64,000 nucleotides of DNA from Acorus gramineus (taxonomy: Eukaryota; Streptophyta; Magnoliopsida; Acorales; Acoraceae), in assembly GCA_030737835.1 (NCBI GenBank), contig CM060850.1, forward strand, positions 2,755,788 to 2,819,787, written 5' to 3'. Of the stretch, positions 12,498 to 23,159 are shown in pieces; position 1 is the stretch's first letter, and every line of letters starts with the position of its first letter. Below the pieces are notes generated by a model. The model ran no database searches, had not been told where the DNA came from, and saw nothing but the letters and a program-made list of their open reading frames with translations. The translations under genes were made by a program, and so were the position numbers.

Positions 12498-13194
12498 ATC
12501 GGGTTTAAAGTTCAGGGTTTATGGTTTTTTTGAAACAGTTGGTCTGAGGCGTGCTTGTGATTTTATTGAGATGCAGCCCGCCAACTCGATTATAGTTATT
12601 ACCTATGTGAGATGAGATGGTCACTGCTTAGACACACATAAGTGTGTTTTGGTGATGAGTGCCATTGATCTTTCATGAAAGGAAAATAAGCCCCCCCCCC
12701 CCATCCCCTTCCCTTTGAATGTGATGCATGTTGTAGGCATGTTTTTGGAACTTGGATCTGGTCTGTTATATTGATGTATAAATGCTTCAAGAATCAATAA
12801 TAATAAGACCACCATATTCAGTTTGTAGTTGATTGAGTGTTTTGGGTGATTTTTATTATAGTAAACTTATCATGAAAAGGTGTTTGTGAAGCATTATTCA
12901 ATCATTGAGCATGTTCAACTGTTTTAAATGAACATGATAGTGTTTAGATGTGAGATTGAAAAACTGTGATTTTTATAATTTAATATTTCAAACTCAATTT
13001 TTAAAAAATTTAGTTTGCATTTTCAAGGTTTTTTTTTTTTTTTTTTTATATTGAAAAATAGATGTGTGAATTTGGTACAGAACTACAAGATGTGTGTTTG
13101 GATCCACGTAAATTTTTTTCTAAGATTTTAAAATACAGAATCAACCTAAGCATGGATTTAAACACTACCTATCTCACTCTGCCTTAGTCACAAT
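12498..13194. other. Expansin 3' UTR and spacer
   Basis: No gene is seen. The sequence holds the expansin 3' UTR, a C-homopolymer at about 12691-12701, a T-homopolymer at 13027-13047 and otherwise AT-rich unique sequence. Confidence 0.5.
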
Positions 13195-13620
13195 TAGAGG
13201 TGTCATACGGACGGTCCGACCTGACACGGCCCGCCGCACAGCACGAACCGGGCCGTGTCGTGGGCCGGCCCGTTTGGGTGGCGGCTGGGGCTGGGGGCCG
13301 TTTGTGTGGCCGCGCAGACTGGGCCTGCCCCTCAGCCTGTCGTGCCGAGCCTGCTAGGCCCGCGACACAGTTTGTTTTTATTGAAAATAATATTTGTATT
13401 ATTAATTCTTTTTAATTTTTATGAATGATTTATGTGTGTTTTTTTATTTTTCAACTTAAAGGAATTAATAAATTAAATTTTAATAATTAAATATGAAATT
13501 AAATATTAAACTTTTAAAAATTTTAAAAACACGGACCATTTAAATGGCTGGCCCCTTTGACCCGCTGGGCTAGCACGGCATGACATGACCCGTTGGACTG
13601 GCACAGAAGGCCGTGCTCTA
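13195..13620. mobile_element. Candidate hAT-like MITE with GGCC-rich ends
   Basis: A 426-bp block starts TAGAGGTGTCATACGG and ends ...GGCCGTGCTCTA, so its outermost five bases are inverted (TAGAG/CTCTA). The outer 200 bp on the left and 100 bp on the right are rich in CGGGCC and GGCCCG words. The core is extremely AT-rich. This layout is shared by many plant non-autonomous elements. I could not find a convincing target-site duplication, so the boundaries are tentative. Confidence 0.4.
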
Positions 13621-13928
13621 ATTAATTCTCTCATAAAATTATAGGGACTTAAAAATAATAAACAGACGGCCACAAAGAACTCAAATTAATTCCCCCGTAA
13701 AGTTACACGTTTCATTACCGAAACTCACTATTTGTTCACGAAAAGAAACAAAAAGAAACAAATAAACGAGGAAACAAATAACCTAAGCACGACGCATTTT
13801 AGTTCGTCTGAACGACCACCGCCGTTGGATCAAAGCAATCTTGTTCCAACACGTGCTCCGCGAATCACCGGAACCGAAATCCCCCCTTCTTTGACACTTC
13901 CACAATTACTCCATCACCACCACCACCG

Positions 13929-15464
13929 ATGGAGGTCGGCGGAGACGGTTCGCCGTCCAATAAATCGGTGATCCGGCGGAACATGATAACAGTCTCCAAT
14001 CATCATTTCGGCGACGGTCACTCCGACGGGTTCAGTATTGAGATCGTGGAGGCGAGTCTCTTTTTTTTTTTTTAATTTTGTTTTGATACAGTGATTCAAT
14101 CGATCGATTCGATTCAAAAGGGGTGGCTGATGATGGTAAGTTGTGTCGGCAGAACATGAAAGAGGAGTACGGGATGTTCGTTTGGCCGTGCAGCGTCGCC
14201 CTCGCCGAGTACGTTTGGCAGCAGAGGTCACGTTTTGAAGGGAAGACCGTGGTCGAGGTAATTACAGCAATGCCATTCAAACACCCGAATAGCTTATTCG
14301 GAATTGTTTTTTTTTATTCCGAATTTGATGAATAGTTAGGGGCAGGGACGTCCTTGCCTGGATTAGTGGCTTCCAAGGTGGGTGCAAATGTGGTATTGAC
14401 TGACAATGCAGATCGTTTAGAGGTATAAGTCTTTCTTATTATTCTTATTATTATTATTATTATTTATTTTTAATAAAACTCTGTTATAAATAATGGCATC
14501 TCCTAAGGTTTTTATTGGAGTTGTAGGTGTTGGACAACATGCGGAAGACATGCGAACTCAATAAACTCGACTGTAGAGTAAGATAAAACATATTTTTGTT
14601 TTTATTTACAATTTATTTGAATATATATGTATATAATATATATTTTGTTACACAAAACATACACCTTAAAAAATCAGATCATAATGGGACTGTATTTGAG
14701 ATTCTCTGACTTATCCACCCTTGTAAAAACATGCAATTTTTTTTTTTTTTTTGCGTAGAGTACAATTTTTTGGAATACATATTTTTATTTTTTATTATGA
14801 AAATATGTGTATTGTTACATAAATATTCACCTTTAAAAATTTTTTTTTTAAAACAAAGCATGTGAGAAATGCATGCAAGACTGTTACTAACATTTTTCAT
14901 GTCTTTTTTTATTTGTTGAAATATTGGTTATGCCTCTGCAAGATTTTGGCGGTCACCTGGGGAGAATGGGATGAACCTTTGTTCACTTTGGTCCCACACA
15001 TAGTGCTTGGTGCCGATGTGCTGTATGATTCTAATGGTAACACAAACCATACCATCACTTAGATTATACATTGTTTCTGCTTGTTTAAAATTTCCTATTT
15101 GTTCTAAATTTCATGTATTTCATGGTATTGTGAGAAGACTTTGACAATCTCTTCGCAACTGTGGCATTCATGCTGCAAAGCTCTCCAGGGTCTGTTTTCA
15201 TCACCACTTATCATGACCGAAGGTGTCTATTACTTGATTCTACTTTAAATGGATGCATGAACTGGGTAGTGTGTTTTTATTTGTTGATTAATTTGTATAA
15301 AAATCTTGATTTGCAGTGGACACCATCTCATCGAGTTGTTGATGGTGAAGTGGGGATTGAAATGCGCAAAGCTTCTCGATGCGTTCTCGTTCATGCCATC
15401 ACCCAAGGCTGCTAACATGCAGGGGAACATTCAACTGGTAGAGATTGCATTGAAGGATCAATGA
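13929..15464 (+). CDS. METTL23: METTL23-like S-adenosylmethionine-dependent methyltransferase
   Basis: METTL23 proteins belong to the seven-beta-strand methyltransferase family 16; the mammalian member methylates histone H3 arginine 17, and the plant substrate is not known to me. Seven exons: 13929-14051, 14153-14257, 14336-14422, 14527-14577, 14943-15036, 15138-15222 and 15317-15464, giving 230 residues. SAM motif I, VVELGAGTSLPGLVASKVGA, spans exons 2 and 3 at about residues 74-93. It is preceded by YGMFVWPCSVALAEYVWQQ and followed by VVLTDN, LAVTWGEWD, PHIVLGADVLYD and SVFITTYHDRSGHHLIELL. Intron 1 appears to use a GC donor (GAG|GCGAGT), because only this join gives the family sequence IVENMKEEYG. 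The other introns are GT-AG. The gene is convergent with the following ABITRAM gene. Confidence 0.9.
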
Positions 15465-16399
15465 TTCATCACTGATGGCTCTGAAGAGGTAGAAAAGTTG
15501 TGGAGATGTTTCTGCTGACATTAGTACTTACACTTAAGATAGAAAGTTATCCAGAGAGGCAGAATTCCTTCCTACATACATTTGTTTCATTTGATATATA
15601 TGATAAGTGATGAAAGGTTAGCCTTGAATATGTGTGAATGAACTGCAGTTTTTTATGTCAAAAAACATAATACTAATTCATTCATTGCGTATGAATATAT
15701 CATGACTACTAACACTCTGAAAACAAGTCTATGAGCCTCACATTTCCTATAAACTAATTGCAGTGATGTTGATCACTTATAAACCCTTGATCAGAATGGC
15801 ATGAGTCCAGACATGAAGCACAAGATCAGAACCTCTTTTAAGAAAGAGTTTTACTTATTGAGCACATCCAAAATTTATTCCGAGATGAGAAACATTAGGA
15901 TCACAAATCATGTAACATAAATATTTTCTGTGTATGGGATGATGCAAGCACAGGCACATTCAGTAACACAAAAGTATCTCCTATGAATTCCAAAATTTCC
16001 AGCTTGTTTTAACATAGTATTCTCGAAAAGAGCGACTTCAAGACTTTCACGCACTGTCACTCTTCACTCTGGTAACTGGAGCTTTCCCAAAGAAAGTTAC
16101 AGCTGCAGATCTGCAAGGAATATACTTAAATGTGTTAAAAGATTGTTGAGATATCATAGATTGCAAATATAAATAAGCTTCTCACAGTAGGTTGAATCTT
16201 ATATAACATTACCATGAGCCCAATCCATCATCTATCGTTCCCAGTGTTGGAATAGAATGTTATTATCCTGAAGTAGGCAAAGAAATACTTACTGCCTGTA
16301 TAGAAATTTTGAGGCTTTAAAGAAACCATATATTGTTCACTACAAAGACATATCTTTGACCACAATTGTTTTCTACATAAATTATTACTTTGTAATGAA
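15465..16399. other. Convergent 3' UTR interval
   Basis: This 0.9-kb stretch lies between the stop codons of the convergent METTL23-like and ABITRAM genes. It should hold both 3' UTRs. I see no further gene. Confidence 0.5.
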
Positions 16400-18886
16400 T
16401 CATGGGAAGCCTTTTAGCTTCTTGTAGTCCTCACGGTTTAAGAACCCATCCTTGATCTTGAGTGAATCTGCTGGTTTCGGCATAATAATTGCAATGTAAC
16501 CTTCTCTATCTGCCTGCAATCCACGCACACACACATTTCTGGGTTAAAGAACTTTTAGGAGAGATATGAAGAGGGAGCTGATACTTAATGGTGCAGTCAA
16601 GAAAGAAAAGCAATCAAAGATATAAAGTGGAGTTTGCTTGACATAGCCACTGTGATCAGCCACCTTAGGCAGAGCATTCTTGCATCTTTAAGAACCAAAG
16701 CCCAGCATTTGACAATGAATATTATCATAGCAAGGAATTCATAAAAGAAAACAGTATAATTGACATACAAACTAAAAGTGCTTGCAATCATTGTTGACAT
16801 TACAAGATTGATATTCCTTACTTACTTCTATGTGATATTTCTTTCTAGGATACTAATATATTATGCAGCAATGCAATTCTATCAACTACCCAATATGATA
16901 AATGTAGTCATTGTTTGTGCTCCTAAATGCCTTTACTTTTACTTTTATATGTTTCTTCCCAGCTCATATAAAAAATTTTAAATCATACTTGCAAGTTGCA
17001 ATTTGTGTCCAAATATTGGTTAGTCATTTAATTCAAAGTAAATATACCTATCCAATAGAATCGCAGATGTCAAGCAGGGAACAAAATAATGATGCATCAA
17101 GGATGTGGGAGATTTTAACAGGGCGGCAAGGACTACCTCAAGGGAATCCAGAATTTCACATGCCTCACCCACCCAAAAATCATCCATTATTTGACTGCTT
17201 GAGGTGGAATATCAATGTGAACTAGTGTCAAAGTAGCATTACATTGAAGATCAACATGAAAGGTCGATATGCAGTGAAATAGAATTAAGATACGATGGAT
17301 ATCCATGGCGTAAGGTGATTATGACATTAAAGGGGGGAGTATAAGAAATGGATGGTTTCTGTAGATAATGAGTACAACTTTTCAATGCAGTTCTAAACTA
17401 TGACATATAACCCAGACTCTAGCCTAATTTTCTGTATGAAGCTTGTCTGTATTATTGGAGTTATCATAGTTAAATAGGGCCTATTCCCGAGGGCCCGGAG
17501 GTCAACGTTTGGTCCTGTGCTGCCCCCGACCAGATTTTTTTCATGGTTTTTTTGGTCTTTTTCTATTTCTAGGGGTTTTTTTTTTTGTTTTTTTTTTATT
17601 ATCTATATAAGAGTCCTTTTGGTCTCCATCATTGTATAAGACAATATTTCATTAGTTTCTTCTTGTATTACACAGTTCTATTAGACATTAGGTTATTTCC
17701 AACTCATATAGACTCCAAATCAAGATTGAGGATTTTATTTAACTAGAACAAAAGATTCACTCAAAATATGGTGGTTTGTAGCCTAGCTAAAATACAGCAC
17801 TGGCAGTCTACATTGCAAGACAAACTCATCATAAACATACCAGAGCTTAAAGGCCTCCCACAAATTCTGTCTTGCAGAGAAACAGAAAAAATAAGAACAA
17901 TTCCCCCATATAACTCCCTTTCCCACCTACCCATCTCTCATCATTCCAAACCAAAACTAATGCTGTCATTCCACACCAAAACCCCTTTATGCACTTCCAT
18001 CCCTAAAAATGTTATCCATGACAATCAATTAAAGGCAACAAAAACAAAACTTAGCGATTCAAACTCCAAAAGAAAGAGAACCCACCGACAAATTCAGCAA
18101 TTCAGGTTGTTTGATCAGCCTGCCATTCACTTCTAGCAGTGTTCCTTTCACACAGCACCTACACAATTAACAAGACGAAAAAAATCACCCTCTGATGCAA
18201 CAATAGAAACTAATGCCCAACAAAGCAGGATTCACAAACCTCACAACATAAGAATTATCTTTAGTGATAACTTTACACAAAGCCGAATTGGGTTCCAAAA
18301 CCCGCGCATTCTGCATTGCATCAAATCACATCAGCAACACAAATCTCTACATAAACCCCAAACAAAAGCAAAACATCAAGGAATTAGTACCCTTTTGTGC
18401 TTCCCGGTCGCCTTCATCTCGCTCCGATCAGACTTCCCGACATTAAAATCGACACTCTTCACCCCTCCTTCCTCCGTAAATGCAACATGCGTGGGTGCCA
18501 ATCCCACCACGCACAAACTACCATGAAAAAAAAAAAATGATTTTGAACACTTATTAAAAAAATCCCCAAAATTCAAAACAGAAACCGATTTTTACCCGTT
18601 CGCGTGCCTATATATGTACTGATCATGCCCAGGTTTCATAAAATCTGCAATTCAAACACACCCCCTTAAATAAAAACATCAACTGATTGAGTTCGCGCTT
18701 TCAAGAAATCTAGGGTTTTTGTTAAGCAGTACCTGCAGCGAAGTAAGAACCGAAGTTGGTTTCGACGGCGGAAGGAGGAGAGAGTGGGAGACTGAGGGGG
18801 ACGAGAAGCCGTCGAAGCTCTTCTTCTTCTTCTTCTTCAATCGCGGTGCGTTTAAGATGAGTCACCTCCGGTTCTTCAGTTTCCAT
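16400..18886 (-). CDS. ABITRAM: ABITRAM (FAM206A/Simiate) homologue
   Basis: ABITRAM in animals is an actin-binding nuclear protein with a GcvH-like fold linked to transcription; the plant role is not established as far as I know. Six exons on the minus strand, in transcript order: 18886-18733, 18644-18596, 18517-18391, 18310-18240, 18158-18086 and 16513-16400. They give 195 residues in a continuous frame. The N-terminus (METEEPEVTHLKRTAI, a seven-glutamate run, then Pro/Leu-rich) is variable. Conserved blocks are DFMKPGHDQYIYRHANG, LCVVGLAPTHVAF, VDFNVGKSDRSEMKATGKHK, NSALCKVIT, CCVKGTLLEVN, LIKQPELLN and DREGYIAIIMPKPADSLKIK. The start was taken at the methionine of METEEP; the frame stays open upstream to 19000. 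Intron 5 is 1.57 kb and holds a probable LTR remnant. The gene is head-to-head with the DUF1279 gene. Confidence 0.9.
17330..17680 (+). mobile_element. Possible LTR-retroelement remnant in ABITRAM intron 5
   Basis: A purine tract (AAAGGGGGGAG, about 17329-17339) is followed by about 340 bp that contains GC-rich and T-rich patches, a TATATAAG box near 17607 and a run ending TTGTATTACACA. This resembles a polypurine tract followed by an LTR with a promoter. No second LTR was found, so it would be a broken, isolated relic. The family cannot be assigned. Confidence 0.3.
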
Positions 18887-19053
18887 GGCTGCCGACGGAG
18901 GTGGTGACGAAAGGTTTTTGCTTATCAATCGAAATGACGGGCCGGGCCTGGACGGGCCGGGTCGGGCCAATTTAAATGGACCGATTGATTGAGAACTCAT
19001 AAAAGGCCGACTTTCGTCTCTGACTCACCATCTCGAGAAACCCTAATTTGGAG
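18887..19053. promoter_or_regulatory. Shared divergent promoter of ABITRAM and the DUF1279 gene
   Basis: Only 167 bp separate the two start codons, so both transcripts must start within it or overlap. It contains repeated GGGCC words (about 18937-18966), a CCAAT box at about 18967-18971 and AAAGGCC at about 19001-19007. GGGCC/GGCC words of this kind resemble TCP-bound site II elements found in plant housekeeping promoters. No TATA box is evident. Confidence 0.6.
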
Positions 19054-19482
19054 ATGGCGTTTGGGGGTCGCCTCCGGGAACTGGCGAAGAAGTACGGGAG
19101 GGTAGCGATCGGCGTCCACCTATCCGTCTCCGGCGCCTCCATCGCCGGCCTATACGTCGCCATCAAGAACAACGTCGACGTCGAGTCCGTGCTGAGCAAG
19201 GTCGGCATCTCCTCCGGGAAGGAGCCCCACGCCGCCTCCGGCGGAGATAGTGACGGAGACGCCGGGGTTGTGGTCTTCCGAGAAGGTGGAGAGCTCGCCG
19301 GACTCCCGCCGGCCGAGCGGAACAAGACGGCGGAGCTGGTGAAGGGGGGAACGGGAGCGCTGGCTCTGGCGTTGCTGTTGAACAAGGCGCTTTTCCCCGT
19401 GCGGGTTCCGATCACGATCGCGCTCACGCCGCCCATAGCGAGGTTCCTCGCTCGGCGGAGGATCGTCAAGTTCCCTGTATAA
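19054..19482 (+). CDS. DUF1279 (FAM210-like) small protein
   Basis: A single uninterrupted frame of 142 residues encodes a plant DUF1279 protein, related to animal FAM210A/B, which are mitochondrial membrane proteins; function in plants is not known to me. The start is the ATG in GGAGATGGCG. Conserved features are MAFGGRLRELAKKYGRVAIGVHL at the start, a first hydrophobic stretch (VSGASIAGLYVAI), NNVDVESVLSKVGIS, and a variable Gly/Asp-rich loop at residues 63-100. A second hydrophobic stretch follows (GALALALLLNKALFPV), then the strongly conserved VPITIALTPPIARFLARRR near the end. The two hydrophobic segments suggest a membrane hairpin. It is GC-rich, intronless and divergent from ABITRAM. 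Confidence 0.9.
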   Translation: MAFGGRLRELAKKYGRVAIGVHLSVSGASIAGLYVAIKNNVDVESVLSKVGISSGKEPHAASGGDSDGDAGVVVFREGGELAGLPPAERNKTAELVKGGTGALALALLLNKALFPVRVPITIALTPPIARFLARRRIVKFPV

Positions 19483-20984
19483 TTCTCTCTCTCTCTCACA
19501 CACACACTCGCTTTGTTTTGATGGATGGATTGATAGGGAAATTGAAAATTTTGGTCCCTTTATGTATAATAATTGATGATTTGGTTCTCTCTATGTTTGT
19601 TTGTTTTTTGTTTATTGTTATTTTAGCTAGTCATGGATGCTTGTATTTTAGGCTTTAGTATTTCTTCAAGAAAGAGAGAAAAAAATTATCATATAGAGCA
19701 CAAGACGAGACTGAATTGGTTAACCCATTTTTGTGGTGGTGTGCATGATTGTGTCATTAAAAATACAGAATTATAGAAATTCAGAGAGGATTGAGTGTGA
19801 AAGCCCCATAGTTTCTTATGATAAGTTGTCTGAGATTGTCACAATGTTTTGTTACTAACTCATAGATTTTACATTTCAAAATTTGGGCATGATTCATCGT
19901 TGTAGATAGAAGTTCCTCATCAACAAGCTCAATGAGATTCCAAGCTATAGTTGGTGTGTTTCATGTCATTGAAAAGAGTGGTTGAGCCGTCTGTGGGATT
20001 TTATGTCACTGAAGCATGTTTTTGCATGTCAAAAATGCATTTTGAAGTTTGAACTATATTTGAAAGTTTTAAATGAAAAATTAACCTATGATACATTGCC
20101 CATGAATGTACATTGGAGAATGTATGCTAAAGATATTTGCCCACTGATTTTTGAGGAGACCAGCTTCTTAACATTAGCTTTTAGTTGGAATTGAAGATCG
20201 CGGCATTATAATAAGGGTGACAGAGCTTTCTTTGTTTGGCAGGGGGGTCATTCGCAGTAGAGATGGATTTAGTCTCAACTCTAGATGAACATTAGTGTCC
20301 GGCTGCAGTTCTGCCTCGCAAGGAATGTCAAGTTAAAAATGATCCAACTTCTAGGGGACAGTTGATGGTAGCGGTCCTAACAGCAAATTGATTCATGATT
20401 ACAGAATTCTTTCGGATACCCTGAGCTTTGCGAAATCTGTGGTGTTTTCATCATTGGAGAACAAAGAATGGATAGATTCAATCTTTCTTCATGAACCCTT
20501 ACTGTAACTTTTCATGTTACATCTGGTTTATTGCAATTTTGTTTAAAGCTTTGTGTGGAATTGAGTTTTTTCTTCAGAAATTTTATGAATATATTTGATA
20601 TCATCATATGCATTTTCTTGGCAATATGTCCTATATCCATTTTTGTTGGAATTTTAACTCAGGAATCTAGATAAATCAGAGTTGTTATGAAGGGACTCAA
20701 GGGGCAGACGTGTGGCTGAATACAAATGATATTCCAGTGTGTTGGAGTAATCTAGTCATGGAATAAATTATGAAATTTTTTTATTGTGAAGCTTGTTAGA
20801 GGGAATCAATTGTGGCTTGTGTGTAAACCATTTGAAATATGCTTAAAGCCTTGAGAAGATTGTTATACTCACAAATAATTTGCACAAGGAAAATGATACG
20901 TCCAGTTTCAATTGCAGCTTAGTCCATATCATTTTTCTTTTCTTTATAAAAAAAAATTATTCATCCTTTCACTGAAATACATGT
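19483..20984. other. Spacer downstream of DUF1279 gene
   Basis: The first few hundred bases are probably 3' UTR and begin with a short CT/CA microsatellite at 19485-19508. No gene is recognisable in the remainder. A 70-codon open frame at 19982-20194 matches nothing I know. Confidence 0.45.
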
Positions 20985-21578
20985 TGTTAGGGGCGCAATT
21001 AGATCGGTTAGGATCGGTTTTTTACAAGCCCAAATTGAATCAAATTATATTCACATGTAATTCGAAAATCGAATCGAACTTGAATAAAAAATCTAAAACC
21101 GAAACGAATCAATTTTTGTTTAGTTAACCTGAACTAAACCGAACCGAATTGTGAAAGATTGATGGGTTCGTTAAGAGTTTTTTGGGGGTTGATTTACAAC
21201 TTTACATAAATATCAAGATACTATAATTGATTATTGTATAGATTAGTATATTCATTCTTATGAATATTAATGGTGTGTGTAATGGGGTGTGTCAGCCAGT
21301 GGTATAAAAACAATATAGTTTATAATTTTAAAAGAATAATCAAAATGAATGTTGATTATGAATAATTATGCGTTTAAATTTTAATTCGGTTTGGTTCGGT
21401 TAATCTTGTTTTTTTTTTTAAGTAAAACCAAACCTAAATCAATACAAATCAGTTTATTAATTTTTCAATCCATACTCAAACCAAACCATAAAACTATTGA
21501 CCCAAACCTGAAAAAAATAGGTTTGGATCAGTTCGGATTCAGTTTAATTAACCAAAATTGCACCTCATATTGTTATAT
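20985..21578. mobile_element. Candidate MITE rich in CGGTT/AACCG words
   Basis: The block starts near AGGGGCGCAATTAGATCGGTT and ends near AACCAAAATTGCACCTCAT, so the ends GGGGCGCAATT and AATTGCACCTC are imperfect inverted repeats. Both outer parts carry repeated CGGTT or AACCGAA words, and the core (about 21170-21370) is AT-rich. It has no coding capacity. Target-site duplication is not evident. Confidence 0.45.
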
Positions 21579-21699
21579 GAAATGAAATATATATTGAGAT
21601 CCAATAATGTATTTATTTTCGCTTTGAAAAAATAATTTTTTTTGTATGATACACTATGATAGAACCCCATACACTATGATAGGACAGCAAAACCCCAAG

Positions 21700-21746
21700 C
21701 ACTATGATAACGCAGTATATACAATATATACTGCGTTATCATAGTG
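21700..21746. repeat. Perfect 22-bp inverted repeat with 3-nt loop
   Basis: Arms at 21700-21721 and 21725-21746 are exact reverse complements separated by CAA, making a near-continuous palindrome. The word ACACTATGATA also occurs just upstream at 21650-21660 and 21671-21681. Related words occur at about 53445-53470 and 60217-60250. Confidence 0.85.
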
Positions 21747-22601
21747 TATGTGATTACAAACGAGATTACAAAATAGACTAAGTGTATCGACACTCTTCTT
21801 ATAAACCATTGTTTATTTATATTAAACAAATATCTTTTCTCTAGGATTAATTCTAGAAAAATATTATGATACATCCCCATTTATGGTCTTGCCCGTGTTC
21901 TAATTTTCCTAAACCAGTATATTTCTGATATTTCTGATTGTGCATATATATAACTATTCTTTAAACACAAGCGTTTACAAAACACCAAAATAGCGACCAA
22001 ACAATTTTTGTTTCTTTAAATCCAATGTTATAAAAAGTGATAGCATTAATTTTATAAAAATAAAATACATATTTTAATGAATTATATGGATCCTTGAAAA
22101 TTTATGATGATGAAGTATATACCCTATTACAACAAATATAGTTTACACAATGCAACATTATGCAGTGACACTTAATCCCAATTTTATTCAATGAATTTGT
22201 GCGTCCTAACTGCGTTAAAGAAAAGAAGTAAATTGTGAACATTTTCATTTCAAATGAAAACTTTTAAGAATAGAGTAAAAAAAATAAAACAATTAAGAAA
22301 AAATCAAATATAAGAATAACATTATAAAAAAAAACATTCCGTTGGGCGTTATTTTTTACCCAGATTGCTCCAATCTCTCTGAAAAACGAAGATAGAATTA
22401 ACATTTCAGATAGGGATAAATCATCGACTCAGATGTGTGTGTATTGATTTTAGATATTTGTCACTTTTCCTTTGGATGGTCTATGCTAAAGAATTGTCTA
22501 ATAGACGGATTGGCATCGAATGACTTATTCAGTTATGCAGTCTCCTTATATAAAATTGGGTCGGGTCTAGATCCAACCCGCTCCGATTCTATGGATCTTA
22601 G

Positions 22602-22687
22602 CTTTGACTGTTTTATATATAAGCCCATACTTGTAAGAACCCAACTTTGACTGTTTTATATATAAGCCCATACTTGCAAGAACTTGA
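22602..22687 (+). repeat. Tandem duplication, 43-bp period
   Basis: Two adjacent units begin CTTTGACTGTTTTATATATA, at 22602 and 22645. They differ at one or a few bases. Confidence 0.85.
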
Positions 22688-22852
22688 TTGTTTAATATGT
22701 AGTAAACTTAGTAATGCAATGTGTTCGTATAATTTTGATTAACTTACATTAATTTTAGAGTTTGTAATATATTGTTTGATCTAAGCTTGTCAATGGTTCA
22801 GGCATATACTTGTTATTACCATTTGCATCTCTCGAACTCTCCAAATCCAATC

Positions 22853-22966
22853 TAGGCCTATCAATGAGTCAACCCAAATATGACCCGGACATGATAAAAA
22901 TAGTAAAATACTTGTCTTAAAAGACCCACAATGAAAATGGGTCAGGTCCATCGGTTGATAGGCCTA
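22853..22966. mobile_element. Small hAT-like MITE with TAGGCCTATC ends
   Basis: A 114-bp element begins TAGGCCTATCAATGAGTC and ends GGTTGATAGGCCTA, so the outer 12 bp are near-perfect inverted repeats. Inner words (CAACCC, GACCC, GGGTCAGG) recall the ends of the large element at 46794-53199. The flanking 8-mers do not match, so no target duplication is confirmed. Confidence 0.6.
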
Positions 22967-22987
22967 CTTATATATTGATATTGTACT

Positions 22988-23159
22988 GTCGTACACCATT
23001 TCTCCTACCTTATATGTTCATCGTTTCATAACCATTCAAATGAAGTTCATTAAATCGGATAGTTATAAGATGAGTCGTACACCATTTCTCCTACCTTATA
23101 TGGTCATCATTTCATAACCATTCAAATGAAGTTCATTAAATCGGATAGTTATAAGATGA
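22988..23159 (+). repeat. Tandem duplication, 86-bp period
   Basis: Two head-to-tail units beginning GTCGTACACCATTTCTCC lie at 22988-23073 and 23074-23159, with only two or three differences. The duplication lies 22 bp beyond the small hAT-like MITE. Confidence 0.9.

Noticed and set aside
17038-17225. Possible coding exon in ABITRAM intron 5
   Set aside because: The neighbouring exons already join in phase and give the complete conserved protein; the frame lacks similarity I recognise.
18887-19000. N-terminal extension of ABITRAM to an upstream in-frame ATG at 19000
   Set aside because: It would run through the GGGCC-rich promoter interval and add a proline-rich sequence not seen in homologues; METEEP is the simpler start.
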